NCBI RefSeq assembly: GCF_004912145.1 | Contig: NZ_STGT01000004.1 | Location: 310,001-374,000, forward strand | DNA: 64,000 bases | Source of the DNA: Peteryoungia rhizophila | GTDB taxonomy: Bacteria; Pseudomonadota; Alphaproteobacteria; Rhizobiales; Rhizobiaceae | Direction: 5' to 3' | Part shown: piece after piece, positions 8,779 to 17,557 of the stretch | How positions within the stretch are numbered: the first letter of the stretch is position 1 | Layout: the number at the start of each line of letters is the position of its first letter | Made by a program: the position numbers and the translations under genes | The notes under the pieces: model-generated | The model's database searches: none | What the model saw: only the letters and a program-made list of their open reading frames with translations | Told to the model about the DNA's origin: nothing

Positions 8779-8792
8779 TTGCTCTACGTCAA
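8779..8792. promoter_or_regulatory. FNR/NnrR-type box before ABC-nnrS operon
   Basis: TTGCTCTACGTCAA; a -41.5 arrangement predicts a start near 8827 and a leader of about 33 bases before the chosen ATG at 8860. Inner symmetry is weak, so this is a less certain site than those before nirK or ric. Confidence 0.5.
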
Positions 8793-8859
8793 ACATCCGC
8801 GCGCGGACGGCTATTACATGAGTAAATTAATCAATTTTAGGAGCGGGTCGCCCGACACC

Positions 8860-9885
8860 ATGAAACAGGTCAGCAAGACGAAGATCATTGAAGCCGACAC
8901 GGTAGGCTATGCTCCAACCCGTCGCACTTTATGCGCTGGCATTGCCGCGACCCTCGTCCTCCCCTTCCTCAACAAGCGAACACGCGCATCTTCACTTGAC
9001 CAGCTCGTCCTCTACGGCCCACCTGCCGGGCCATCGATCACGCTTGCCTATGCTGTTGGCAAGGGCCTGCTGCGCAATGTCGCCGACAAGGTGGAGTTCA
9101 AGGTATGGCGCACGCCAGATGAAATGCGGGCAGGTCTTGCATCCGGGTCGATGCAGGCTGTGATCATGCCGACCACGGCGGCGGCAAATCTCCATACGCG
9201 CGGCCTTGGCCTGAAACTGGCCAGCGTCATGACCAATGGCCTTCTCTATATGGTGTCGCGCAATGATAAGATCGCGGCTTTCGCCGATCTCGAAGGTCAA
9301 AGCGTAACCGTGCCATTTCCCAATGACACGCCGGAACTTGTCTTCGATGCGGCGCTTGCCCATCATCGGATGACCGGCAAGGTCAAGGTAGAGCGGGCCG
9401 GCACGCCGATCGAAGCTGTGCAGATGCTGCTCGCAGGGCGTATCGACACGGCGCTCCTACCCGAACCGGCAGTCTCTGCCGCCATCTTCAAGGCCAGTAC
9501 CGGTGGTCAGGCGCTTCACCGCGTCATCGACATGCAGAAGGAATGGGGTAAGGTCACCGCAAGTACGCCGGTCATGCCCCAGGCAGGTCTCGCCCTGACG
9601 CAAAACTTCCTGGACGATCATCCGGAACAGGCGACCGCGCTTCTTGCGGGACTTGCACGGGCAGCAGTCGAGGTGAACGCCAATCCGGCAGCGGCTGCGA
9701 GCCAGGCCGCATCGGCACTTGAACTCCCATGGCCTGTTCTGGAGGCGTCGATCCCCTATTCGAACCTCGTCGCCATTGCCGCTCGGGACGCTCGCGGACC
9801 GATCGAGACCCTGCTCAAAGCCGTGGCACGGAGGCATCCCGATATGGTGGGCGGTCGCATGCCGGACGCGTCACTTTATCTGTAG
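8860..9885 (+). CDS. NitT/TauT-type ABC substrate-binding protein with twin-arginine-like leader
   Basis: 341 residues from the ATG at 8860 (earlier in-frame starts at 8779 and 8818 would lie in or before the predicted promoter). An N-terminal TRRTLCAGIAATLVLPF leader looks like a Tat signal. The mature part is an SsuA/NMT1/THI5-like periplasmic binding fold (SITLAYAVGKG, AVIMPTTAAANL, TPIEAVQMLLAGRIDTALL). Members bind nitrate, taurine, sulfonates, riboflavin or thiamine precursors; the substrate here cannot be read from sequence. It heads a five-gene operon with a permease, an ATPase and two nnrS genes, which ties the transporter to NO metabolism. Confidence 0.85.
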   Translation: MKQVSKTKIIEADTVGYAPTRRTLCAGIAATLVLPFLNKRTRASSLDQLVLYGPPAGPSITLAYAVGKGLLRNVADKVEFKVWRTPDEMRAGLASGSMQAVIMPTTAAANLHTRGLGLKLASVMTNGLLYMVSRNDKIAAFADLEGQSVTVPFPNDTPELVFDAALAHHRMTGKVKVERAGTPIEAVQMLLAGRIDTALLPEPAVSAAIFKASTGGQALHRVIDMQKEWGKVTASTPVMPQAGLALTQNFLDDHPEQATALLAGLARAAVEVNANPAAAASQAASALELPWPVLEASIPYSNLVAIAARDARGPIETLLKAVARRHPDMVGGRMPDASLYL

Positions 9886-9897
9886 GGCGGGATCATC

Positions 9898-10704
9898 ATG
9901 GGCCTAGCTTATCGTGCGGGAAGGGTGGCGCGCTTCCTCTGGTCCGGCTGGGCGGGTTTCAGCGGCCTTGCCGTCTTTGCAGCCGTTTGGCAGCTCGGAG
10001 CCGAAGCCTATGGCAGCTTCGTGTTGCCAGCACCGGCCGAGACGATCCAGACCCTGTTCAAGCTAGCAGCAGACCCCGACAATCAGATGTTGGTGCTGTC
10101 GACGAGCTTGAGGGCGCTCGGCGGCTTTTCACTCGCCGCCGTGTTTGGAACGATGGCAGGCGTGGTGGCCGGATACCATCCGGCGATCATGAGGCTTGCG
10201 CGTCCGCAAGTAACCTTGCTGATCGGCGTCCCGCCAATCGCCTGGATCGTCCTTCTGATGATCTGGTTCGGCATGGGGGCCGGAACGGTCATTGCCACTG
10301 CGGCTATCGCCGCCTTGCCGCTTGTCTTTGTTGGTGCAGCCGAGGCCATCCAGACACGAGACCGGGGATTGGAAGACATGGCCCGTATGGCCGGCCTGTC
10401 GTGGCTGGCCCGCCTGTTTCAGATATCCCTACGGCAAACGCTTCATGCGTTATTTCCTGCTTTGGTCATGGCACTGGGCACAGCTTTCAAGGCAGCAGTC
10501 ATGGCCGAGTTGCTGGCCAATGCCGGCGGGATAGGAGGCGCGCTCGCCAATGCCCGTTCCGCACTCGATGTGGAAGCAGCTCTTGCGTGGATCCTCCTGT
10601 CGGTCATTGCGCTGATCAGCGTCGAATATGGAATTGTTCAGCCTCTGCGCGCCGAAGCCGAGGCATGGCGGGAAGCCGCCCAACCCTGGGGCGTACGCCG
10701 ATGA
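9898..10704 (+). CDS. NitT/TauT-type ABC transporter permease
   Basis: 268-residue inner membrane permease with about six helices and the binding-protein-dependent transport motif EAA---G---A region (GAAEAIQTRDRGLEDMARMAG) that contacts the ATPase. Similar to SsuC/TauC. It starts 12 bp after the binding-protein stop and overlaps the ATPase start by 4 bp, showing one transcript. Note the N-terminal segment before the first helix is short, as in SsuC. Confidence 0.9.
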   Translation: MGLAYRAGRVARFLWSGWAGFSGLAVFAAVWQLGAEAYGSFVLPAPAETIQTLFKLAADPDNQMLVLSTSLRALGGFSLAAVFGTMAGVVAGYHPAIMRLARPQVTLLIGVPPIAWIVLLMIWFGMGAGTVIATAAIAALPLVFVGAAEAIQTRDRGLEDMARMAGLSWLARLFQISLRQTLHALFPALVMALGTAFKAAVMAELLANAGGIGGALANARSALDVEAALAWILLSVIALISVEYGIVQPLRAEAEAWREAAQPWGVRR

Positions 10705-11450
10705 CCCTCCTCCAGCTCAAAGCCGTGGGGCACGTTTTTCTCGGCCGCCCCGTTCTCGAACAGGTCAGTCTGCAGGTCAGCCAGGGGGAAATGGTCGCGC
10801 TGGTCGGACCATCCGGTTGCGGCAAGAGCACGCTTGCCCAGATCGCCGCCGGGCTGATTATCCCCCGCCACGGCCAGGTCGAGCGAGGCTATGCGCGCTG
10901 CGCTTTCGTCTTTCAGGAACCGCGCCTCCTCCCATGGGCAACGGTCGAAGCCAACGTGGCACTCGGCCTATCTGGCCTCCCAGTGGCGCGGTCCGAGCGA
11001 AGGGTAAGAACTGCAGCGGCCTGTGATCGCGTATCGCTGGAAGAGAGCGACTGGCAAAAGTTTCCATCGCAGTTGTCGGGTGGCATGCGCCAGCGCACGG
11101 CGCTTGCCCGTGCGCTCGTCGCCGACCCCGATTTCCTCTATTTCGACGAGCCCTTCACCGCACTCGATGCCGCCTTGCGACGACGGATGCAGGATCTCGT
11201 TGTCGCCACGGTCTCGAACAGCGGCAAGGGCGGGCTCTTCATCACCCATGACATCCATGAAGCGCTGCGGATCTGCCACCGGATCGCGGTTCTCGATCGC
11301 TACGGCCATGGAATTCTCGACTGCGTCGCTGTTCCCGAGACACCGGGGCATCGCAGTGAGGAGATGATTTTCGAGACGGCGCGAAGGCTCATCTCCGATC
11401 ATCCGCTGTTTGCCGTCGTGGAAGAACATGACGAGCGGAGGCTGGCATGA
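10701..11450 (+). CDS. NitT/TauT-type ABC transporter ATP-binding protein
   Basis: 249 residues from ATGACC at 10701, overlapping the permease stop (ATGA). Walker A GPSGCGKST near residue 37, Q-loop VFQEPRLLPW, signature LSGGMRQR, Walker B FLYFDEP and switch histidine ITHDIHEA. A longer upstream frame exists but covers the binding protein and permease and is rejected. The C-terminus is more divergent than in SsuB. Its stop overlaps the first nnrS start. Confidence 0.92.
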   Translation: MTLLQLKAVGHVFLGRPVLEQVSLQVSQGEMVALVGPSGCGKSTLAQIAAGLIIPRHGQVERGYARCAFVFQEPRLLPWATVEANVALGLSGLPVARSERRVRTAAACDRVSLEESDWQKFPSQLSGGMRQRTALARALVADPDFLYFDEPFTALDAALRRRMQDLVVATVSNSGKGGLFITHDIHEALRICHRIAVLDRYGHGILDCVAVPETPGHRSEEMIFETARRLISDHPLFAVVEEHDERRLA

Positions 11451-12667
11451 GTGTGCTTCCAGCCATACGCATGCTTCCCTCGGCCGATCTTGCCAGGGCA
11501 ATGTCCGCCGAAGGTCTGAGGTTGATGTTTCCACTTGCCGCCTTGCATGCGGCACTCTGGCCGCTTCTCTGGGTGGTCGTATGGTCTCACGACCTGCCTT
11601 TTGCTTCCTCGTCTCTTCCCGCCCACTGGCACGCGCAGGAAATGCTGGTCGGCTCCTTTGGAGCCGCGCTTTTAGGCTTCCTCACCTCTGCACTGCCGGA
11701 ATGGACGGACACGCGGCGGATTAGCGGCCGTCCACTGTTCCTGTTTGCGGGCTTCTGGGCTGGCGCACGAGTGCTCGGCTTGCTTGCCGTCGAGAGCGGC
11801 TGGCTGATCGGTCTGATGTTCGATCAGGCCTGGATGCTGTTCCTGCTCGCCTATGCGCTGCGCCTGTCCTGGACCAAGAAGAGCACAGATCTCCTGGGCT
11901 TCGTCTTGTTCGTCACCGCCTTTGCTGGGGCTGCGGCCATGCTGCGGATCGCAATGGCCCTAGAACTCTACGATCTGTCGGAAAGTGCGATCCGAGTTCT
12001 TGGGTTCGCGCTTCTCGGCCTGCTCGGTCTCGCCCTTGCCCGCATCACCGTGCCGGTGACCAACCTGATCCTCGATCCGACGGAAAAGACCTCGCCCTAC
12101 AGACCGCATCCGGGCCGGATGCATCTCTCGGCGGGATTGGCCATGCTGGTGATCCTGGCAGAGGCAGCCATGCTCTCGGACGCGGTGCGCGGCTATCTGA
12201 TGATTGCTGCGGGCGCTGCCTTTCTCGATCGGGTCGCCGAGGGTTTTGTAGGTCGCGAAGGCCTTTCCTTCGAACTTGGCGGCCTTTGGCTATCGAGTGC
12301 GCTGGCCGGAACCGGCCTCATTACCTTCGGCCTCTCTCTCATTGGCCTGCCTCTGCCCTGGCTGGGCGGACTGCATCTGGCATTGATGGGGGGATTAGGT
12401 CTCGGCGTCCTGCAGGTTCTCTCGATTGCAGGTTTGCTGCATACCGGTCAACCGCTGCGCTTTTCCACGACAACCCGGTTGTCGATCCTGCTTCTGGTGC
12501 TGTCGGTGCTTCTGCGGGTCCTCCCGCAATTCGCACCATCCTTCTCCCTGCCCTTTGGTCCCTATGGGCTCACCTCGACTCTTTTTTCGCTTTCCTTCCT
12601 CCTCTGGGCCACGGCCTATATTCCTCTGCTCTGGTCGCCGGCATCGGTCGATCAGGAAAGGTGCTGA
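11447..12667 (+). CDS. nnrS: NnrS family haem/copper membrane protein (first copy)
   Basis: 406-residue, about 12-helix membrane protein. NnrS-type features include the early histidine motif HWHAQEMLVGSFGAALLGF near residue 57 and the later HPGRMHLSAGLAML. NnrS proteins bind haem and copper in the membrane and relieve NO stress (Vibrio, Rhodobacter work); the mechanism is not settled. It is the more divergent of two adjacent copies, and its ATG overlaps the ABC ATPase stop. Translational coupling to a transporter is unusual enough to note. Confidence 0.85.
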   Translation: MSVLPAIRMLPSADLARAMSAEGLRLMFPLAALHAALWPLLWVVVWSHDLPFASSSLPAHWHAQEMLVGSFGAALLGFLTSALPEWTDTRRISGRPLFLFAGFWAGARVLGLLAVESGWLIGLMFDQAWMLFLLAYALRLSWTKKSTDLLGFVLFVTAFAGAAAMLRIAMALELYDLSESAIRVLGFALLGLLGLALARITVPVTNLILDPTEKTSPYRPHPGRMHLSAGLAMLVILAEAAMLSDAVRGYLMIAAGAAFLDRVAEGFVGREGLSFELGGLWLSSALAGTGLITFGLSLIGLPLPWLGGLHLALMGGLGLGVLQVLSIAGLLHTGQPLRFSTTTRLSILLLVLSVLLRVLPQFAPSFSLPFGPYGLTSTLFSLSFLLWATAYIPLLWSPASVDQERC

Positions 12668-12668
12668 C

Positions 12669-13859
12669 ATGACCAAACTTTCCGGCCCCTCCGTCCCACA
12701 GCGTCTCTTGTCCGGCGGATTCCGCCTGTTCTTTCCGGGCAGCGCGCTTGTCGCCGCCCTCTCGATTGCGATCTGGGTTCCATGGTTCCTCGGCTTCATG
12801 CATGTGCCGACCCTCTTGCCCCCGGTAGCTTGGCATCAGCATGAGCTTCTCTTCGGCTTCGTCCCGGCCGTGATAGCAGGCTTTCTTCTCACCGCGGTGC
12901 CGAACTGGACCGGCAGACCCGGCTTGAAGGGCATGCCGCTTCTGGCGCTGTTTCTTTTCTGGGTCGCAGGGCGGCTCGCCATCAGTCTCTCGGAATGGAG
13001 GGGCATGCTCGGCGCGACGCTCGTCGCACTTACCTTCCTGCCGGTGCTAGCCATCTTCGTTCTTAAGGAACTTATCGCTGCCTCGAACCACCGCAATTAC
13101 AAGATCGTCGCTGTAATCGTGCTCCTGAGCGCCGCTCAGGTTCTCTTCCATTTCGAGATTGAGCGCTACGGGCGCGTCGAAATGGCCGACCGTCTGGCGC
13201 TGTCCGCGATCCTCATCCTCATCTCCCTGGTCGCAGGGCGCATCATTCCAGCATTTACCGGCAACTGGCTAAAGGCGAACAATCCGGGACGGATGCCTGA
13301 GAATTTCGCCCGTTTCGATCTTGGTGTGATGATCCTTGGAGGCCTATCACTGGCGATGTGGATCGCTGTCGGCGGCGGTCTTGAAAGCCTCAGCTTTCCC
13401 ACGGGGGTGCTGATGATCGTCGCCGGCGTTACTCATCTCGTACGACAGGCCAGATGGTGTCCCGAGCGCACGCTCAGCGAGCCTCTGGTGATGATCCTGC
13501 ATGTCGGCTATCTCTTCATTCCCTTAGGCTTTTTTCTGACAGGCCTGTCCATGGTGGTGGACCACTCCGGCTTCGCCTCGGCAGGCATCCATGCCTGGAC
13601 GACAGGTGGGGTCGGGGTCGTGACGCTTGCGGTGATGACCCGCGCCACGAGAGGCCATACGGGCCAGGCGTTGACGTCCCCGCACACGACAACCTGGCTC
13701 ATCTATGCACCAATCATCCTCTCGGCACTGCTAAGGATCTTGGTCGCAATTTGGCCGCAGCACACCATGCTGCTATTGCCGATCGCAGGCCTTGCCTGGA
13801 TCGTGGCATTCCTGGGTTACGTGGTCTTCTACATGCCGTTGATAGCGCGAAAGGGATAG
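12669..13859 (+). CDS. nnrS: NnrS family protein (second copy)
   Basis: 396 residues from the ATG at 12669, 1 bp after the previous stop. This is the more typical NnrS: RLLSGGFRLFFPGSA at the N-terminus, WHQHELLFGF near residue 56, and TRATRGHTGQAL near residue 323. About 12 transmembrane helices. It closes the ABC-nnrS-nnrS operon and converges on ubiX with a 19-bp gap. Haem/copper binding and protection against NO are family knowledge; the division of labour between the two copies is unknown. Confidence 0.93.
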   Translation: MTKLSGPSVPQRLLSGGFRLFFPGSALVAALSIAIWVPWFLGFMHVPTLLPPVAWHQHELLFGFVPAVIAGFLLTAVPNWTGRPGLKGMPLLALFLFWVAGRLAISLSEWRGMLGATLVALTFLPVLAIFVLKELIAASNHRNYKIVAVIVLLSAAQVLFHFEIERYGRVEMADRLALSAILILISLVAGRIIPAFTGNWLKANNPGRMPENFARFDLGVMILGGLSLAMWIAVGGGLESLSFPTGVLMIVAGVTHLVRQARWCPERTLSEPLVMILHVGYLFIPLGFFLTGLSMVVDHSGFASAGIHAWTTGGVGVVTLAVMTRATRGHTGQALTSPHTTTWLIYAPIILSALLRILVAIWPQHTMLLLPIAGLAWIVAFLGYVVFYMPLIARKG

Positions 13860-13878
13860 GAGGGAGCCATGAGCGCCC

Positions 13879-14448
13879 TTACCCTTTCCATTCTGGTATC
13901 AAGGGTGCATCCGTCAACCCAAGCAGATCCACGGCACGAGCCGCAATATGGGCGACGAGATCCTCCACGCTCGCTGGATTACGGTAGAAAGAGGGGACCG
14001 GCGGCATCACCACGGCCCCCATCTCGGTCACCGCCACCATGTTGCGCAGGTGCCCGAGGTGAAGAGGCGTTTCGCGGGCAAGGAGAACCAGCCGGCGACG
14101 CTCCTTGAGCTGCACATCGGCGGCGCGAGTGAGAAGATTGTCGGTGATCCCGGTCGCGATGGCCGCAAGAGACCGCATCGAACAAGGGGCGACGATCATA
14201 CCGGCCGTGCGGAACGATCCGCTGGCAATCGATGCACCGATATCGCTTTCCGAATGGAAATGGGTGGCGAGCCCGATCAGCCGCCCCATCGCCTCGTTGC
14301 CTGCCTCATGTGCGATTGTGCGGCGCGCCGCTGACGTGACGACGAGATGCAGTTCCACAGTATCTATGGCGGCCAGGAGCCGACCGACCTGAAGACCGAT
14401 CGCCGCCCCCGAAGCGCCTGAAATGCCGAGAATGACGCGCCTCATCAT
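13879..14448 (-). CDS. ubiX: Flavin prenyltransferase UbiX
   Basis: 189 residues. UbiX attaches a dimethylallyl group to FMN to make the prenylated flavin that UbiD needs. The N-terminal phosphate-binding motif GISGASGAAIG and later APCSMRSLAAIATGI and HLRNMVAVTEMGAVVMPP are characteristic. Its start overlaps the ubiD stop by 4 bp. It is functionally linked to decarboxylation of the octaprenyl/decaprenyl hydroxybenzoate precursor of ubiquinone. PadI-type paralogues are possible in principle, but the ubiTUV neighbours make the ubiquinone role likely. Confidence 0.95.
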   Translation of the reverse strand: MMRRVILGISGASGAAIGLQVGRLLAAIDTVELHLVVTSAARRTIAHEAGNEAMGRLIGLATHFHSESDIGASIASGSFRTAGMIVAPCSMRSLAAIATGITDNLLTRAADVQLKERRRLVLLARETPLHLGHLRNMVAVTEMGAVVMPPVPSFYRNPASVEDLVAHIAARAVDLLGLTDAPLIPEWKG

Positions 14449-15968
14449 GGCTCACCTGCCCTTGTCTTGACGGATCCAAGTCCAAGTTCGCCCCAGATCG
14501 CATCGACGCGCGCCGAGACCTCCGGCGTCATTTGCAGCACGCGGCCCCATTCCCGATCGGTTTCTGCGCCAAGCTTGTTGGTGGCATCGAGACCGAGCTT
14601 CCCACCAAGCCCAGGTTTAGCAGAGGCAAAATCGAGATAGTCGATGGGTGTATTGTCCACCACCACCAGATCGCGGGAGGCGTCGAACCGCGTGGAAATC
14701 GCCCAGATGACATCGCTCCAGTTTCTGACGTCGACGTCGGGATCCACCACGATGATGAGCTTGGTATAGCTGAATTGCGGCAGCATCGACCAAAGCCCGA
14801 GCATCATCCGACGCGCCTGCCCTGGATAGCGCTTGTCGATCGAGACGACGATCGCCCTGTAGGAGCAGGCTTCTGGAGGCAGATAGAGATCAATGATCTC
14901 CGGAAACTGGCGCTTGACGATGGGAAGGAAGAGAGCATTCATTGCCTCTCCGAGCACAGAAGGCTCATCCGGGGGGCGGCCCGTAAAGGTCGACAAATAC
15001 ACCGGATCATGCCGCATCGTCATCGCGCTCAAGGTCATGACGGGAAACGGTTCGACGGAATTGTAGTAGCCCGTGTGGTCGCCATAGGGGCCCTCAAGTG
15101 CGCTGTCCGCGATCGATACGGTCCCCTCCAGAACGATTTCTGCAGTGGCTGGAACATCAAGGGGCTGGGTGAGCGCCCGCACCACATGGGCGCGCTTTCC
15201 TCTGAGCACACCGGCGAACGAAAGCTCGCTCATTGTCTCCGGCAGCGGCATGACGGCGGAGAGGATCGTCTGTGGATCAGCGCCGATCACCACCGCAATG
15301 GGCATATCCTGCCCCACCGCCTGCCACTGCCGGAAGTGTTTTGCAGCACCACGATGGGCGAGCCAGCGCGTGATCAATCGCTTGCGATCCAGCGCTTGCA
15401 GCCGGTAGACGCCGACATTGACATCCTTGGGGTCGGAGGGCGATGCGGTGACGACAAGCCCCCAGGTGATCAGCGGTGCCGGTTCGCCGGGCCAGCACCA
15501 CTGGATCGGCAGTCGGTTGAGATCAACGGCCTCGCCTTCAAACACGATATCCTGGCATTCGGCGTGAGACACCCTGCGGCATCCCAGCGCCATGGCGGAG
15601 CGAAGCACAGGCAGTTTCTTCAGGGCATCCCGGAGCGACGCCGGCGGCCTCGGTTCGCGCAATTCGGCCAGAAGGTCCGCGAGATCGCCGATCTTGCCGC
15701 CAGGGATGCCATAGCCAAGTTCGATCCGCTCGCGCGTACCGAACAGATTGGCAAGCAGCGATATCTCTGACACTGCACCGTCCGACCGGACCGGGCGCTC
15801 AAAGAGCAAGGCCGGGCCTCCCTCTGCCAGGACGCGCCTGTGAATTTCGGTAATCTCATGAACAAGGCTCACCGGCTGCGCGACGCGGAGAAGTCGTCCC
15901 CGCTTTTCCAGTTCGGTCATGAAAGCTTGAAGACCGTCGTAGCGACGAGGCGGTGCGTTCTGTGTCAT
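14445..15968 (-). CDS. ubiD: UbiD family decarboxylase (3-polyprenyl-4-hydroxybenzoate decarboxylase)
   Basis: About 507 residues from the ATG at 15968 (MTQNAPP); an in-frame ATG at 16040 would add a tail without UbiD character. Cofactor-binding segments typical of prenyl-FMN decarboxylases are visible, with the catalytic stretch ALEGPYGDHTGYYNSVEPFP. It removes the carboxyl group of the quinone head precursor. It is divergent from ubiTUV, and the box at 16045-16058 is about 83 bp upstream of its start, suitably placed for FNR-type activation with a leader of about 42 bases. Confidence 0.92.
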   Translation of the reverse strand: MTQNAPPRRYDGLQAFMTELEKRGRLLRVAQPVSLVHEITEIHRRVLAEGGPALLFERPVRSDGAVSEISLLANLFGTRERIELGYGIPGGKIGDLADLLAELREPRPPASLRDALKKLPVLRSAMALGCRRVSHAECQDIVFEGEAVDLNRLPIQWCWPGEPAPLITWGLVVTASPSDPKDVNVGVYRLQALDRKRLITRWLAHRGAAKHFRQWQAVGQDMPIAVVIGADPQTILSAVMPLPETMSELSFAGVLRGKRAHVVRALTQPLDVPATAEIVLEGTVSIADSALEGPYGDHTGYYNSVEPFPVMTLSAMTMRHDPVYLSTFTGRPPDEPSVLGEAMNALFLPIVKRQFPEIIDLYLPPEACSYRAIVVSIDKRYPGQARRMMLGLWSMLPQFSYTKLIIVVDPDVDVRNWSDVIWAISTRFDASRDLVVVDNTPIDYLDFASAKPGLGGKLGLDATNKLGAETDREWGRVLQMTPEVSARVDAIWGELGLGSVKTRAGEP

Positions 15969-16003
15969 GCGAACCGCTGTGACCTGTGAATTCGGTTGCG
16001 TCT

Positions 16004-16017
16004 TTGCGCTGGAGCAA
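16004..16017 (+). promoter_or_regulatory. FNR/NnrR-type box for ubiTUV
   Basis: TTGCGCTGGAGCAA, centre 16010.5. A class II (-41.5) geometry predicts a start near 16052, 25 bases before the ubiT ATG. It lies inside the ubiD leader. Confidence 0.55.
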
Positions 16018-16044
16018 TCTGGATTGTCGGGCGTTCCCATAGGT

Positions 16045-16058
16045 TTGCGCCGGTTCAA
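16045..16058 (-). promoter_or_regulatory. FNR/NnrR-type box for ubiDX
   Basis: TTGCGCCGGTTCAA, centre 16051.5. Read leftward, -41.5 geometry predicts a start near 16010, giving a 42-base leader for ubiD. It is too near the ubiT ATG (18 bp) to activate ubiT, so the two boxes seem to divide the work. Confidence 0.55.
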
Positions 16059-16076
16059 ACCACTCAAATTGGCGCA

Positions 16077-16580
16077 ATGCAGATAACATCCATTCTGGCT
16101 CTCCCGCTGAAAGCCGTGCCGCTCATGCCTCTCGTGTCAATTGAGCTCGTGGCAAGTCGCCTCTTCAAGATCCTGCTCTCGGCTCATGGCGACATGTTCG
16201 AGCGCCTTGGCACATACAAGAGCAACCGCTTCTCATTTGCTCCGACTGATCTGCCCCTCATCTTCCTGATCGAACCTCACCTCCTCCGTCTCAAGGTAGT
16301 GCGCAAAGGCGAGACCTTCACGGCGGATGCGGGTGTCGAAGCCCCGCTGGTCATGCTGCTGGCGCTCCTTGAGGGCCGTTGCGATGCCGATGCGCTGTTC
16401 TTTTCCCGCGACCTGAAGGTGATCGGGGACATGGAAGCCATGCTTGCGATGAGAAACGCCCTCGATGACTGTGATATCGATCTTCCGCGCGATCTCGCAC
16501 GGATCGGAGGACCTGCCGCGCCCATCGTGCACAGGCTAGCCGAGGAAATCCGACGCCAGTCGCTGAGGGGGATCCAGTGA
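16077..16580 (+). CDS. ubiT: UbiT, SCP2-domain lipid-binding accessory factor
   Basis: 167 residues from the ATG at 16077. SCP2 (sterol carrier protein 2) fold protein with a hydrophobic N-terminus (LALPLKAVPLMPLVSIEL), the FTADAGVEAPLVMLLALLEGR region and DALFFSRDLKVIGDMEA, which matches the E. coli UbiT pattern of PDTLFFQRRL-type residues. UbiT binds the polyprenyl intermediates for the O2-independent hydroxylation route. It overlaps ubiU by 4 bp. Together ubiT-ubiU-ubiV form the anaerobic ubiquinone operon. Confidence 0.88.
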   Translation: MQITSILALPLKAVPLMPLVSIELVASRLFKILLSAHGDMFERLGTYKSNRFSFAPTDLPLIFLIEPHLLRLKVVRKGETFTADAGVEAPLVMLLALLEGRCDADALFFSRDLKVIGDMEAMLAMRNALDDCDIDLPRDLARIGGPAAPIVHRLAEEIRRQSLRGIQ

Positions 16581-17557
16581 TGGAACTGATCTGTCCGGCG
16601 GGAACGCCAGCAGCCTTTCGTGAAGCCGTCGATGCAGGCGCTGACGCGGTCTATTGCGGCTTCCGCGACGAGACCAATGCCCGCAATTTCCCCGGCCTCA
16701 ATTTTAGCCGAGAAGAGTTGCGAGACGCAATTGTCTATGCCCGCAAGAAGGGCTGCATGACATTCGTCGCCCTCAACACCTTCATGCGGGCTTGTGACGA
16801 AGAGATCTGGTATCGTGCGGCGGCCGACGCGGTAAGGCTCGGTGCCGATGCGTTGATACTAGCCGATTTCGGTCTCATGGCCCATGTCAGGGAACACTAT
16901 CCAGAGCAGCGCCTGCATGTTTCCGTTCAGGCATCTGCTTCCAATCCCGAAGCAATCAATTTTCTCGTCGAAGCCTTCGATGCAAAAAGGGTCGTCTTGC
17001 CGAGAACGCTGACGATCAGCGACATTGCCCGCATTGGTCGCAAGGTCAAATGCGAGATCGAGGTCTTCGTCTTCGGCGGACTTTGCGTCATGGCCGAGGG
17101 ACGCTGCTCGCTCTCCTCCTACGCCACCGGCAAATCGCCCAATATGAACGGCGTCTGCTCTCCGGCGAGCCATGTGCGGTACCGACAGGACGGCTCCGAC
17201 ATGGTGTCGGAGCTCGGCACTTATACGATCAACCGGTTCAACCATGGGGAGGCCGCCGGCTACCCCACACTGTGCAAGGGACGCTTCGACATCAGCGATA
17301 CCCGTGGCTACGCCTTCGAAGACCCCGTGTCCCTCGATGTCATGGGAGAAATCGAAGCCTTGAAGGATGCCGGCGTCTCCGCCTTGAAAATCGAAGGACG
17401 CCAGCGCGGCAAAGCCTATGTGGCCGAAGTCGTGTCAACGCTGCGCCAAGTGCTCGCAACCGCCCCCTCGGGACGTGGCCCCTTGTTGGCCCGGCTGAGA
17501 GCGCTGAGCGAAGGGCAGAAGACCACGGTCGGCGCCTATGAGAAGCGCTGGAGATGA
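16577..17557 (+). CDS. ubiU: UbiU, O2-independent ubiquinone hydroxylation protein (U32 family)
   Basis: 326-residue peptidase-U32-like protein. Four cysteines proposed to hold a 4Fe-4S cluster are seen in order: FGGLCVMAEGRCSLSSY, then NGVCSPASH and PTLCKGRF. With UbiV it hydroxylates the ubiquinone ring without O2, using prephenate as the oxygen donor in E. coli. It overlaps both ubiT and ubiV by 4 bp. The full-length family size and cysteine spacing support UbiU rather than TrhP/RlhA. Confidence 0.93.
   Translation: MMELICPAGTPAAFREAVDAGADAVYCGFRDETNARNFPGLNFSREELRDAIVYARKKGCMTFVALNTFMRACDEEIWYRAAADAVRLGADALILADFGLMAHVREHYPEQRLHVSVQASASNPEAINFLVEAFDAKRVVLPRTLTISDIARIGRKVKCEIEVFVFGGLCVMAEGRCSLSSYATGKSPNMNGVCSPASHVRYRQDGSDMVSELGTYTINRFNHGEAAGYPTLCKGRFDISDTRGYAFEDPVSLDVMGEIEALKDAGVSALKIEGRQRGKAYVAEVVSTLRQVLATAPSGRGPLLARLRALSEGQKTTVGAYEKRWR

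Noticed and set aside
9729..10700. Long in-frame extension upstream of the ABC ATPase (a 573-codon frame in total)
   Set aside because: It covers the end of the binding protein and the whole permease in another frame, has no family likeness before the ATPase, and the ATG at 10701 overlaps the permease stop in the usual way.
14532..15770. 412-codon frame opposite ubiD
   Set aside because: Antisense shadow of a high-GC gene; no motif or ribosome site, while ubiD has clear family motifs.
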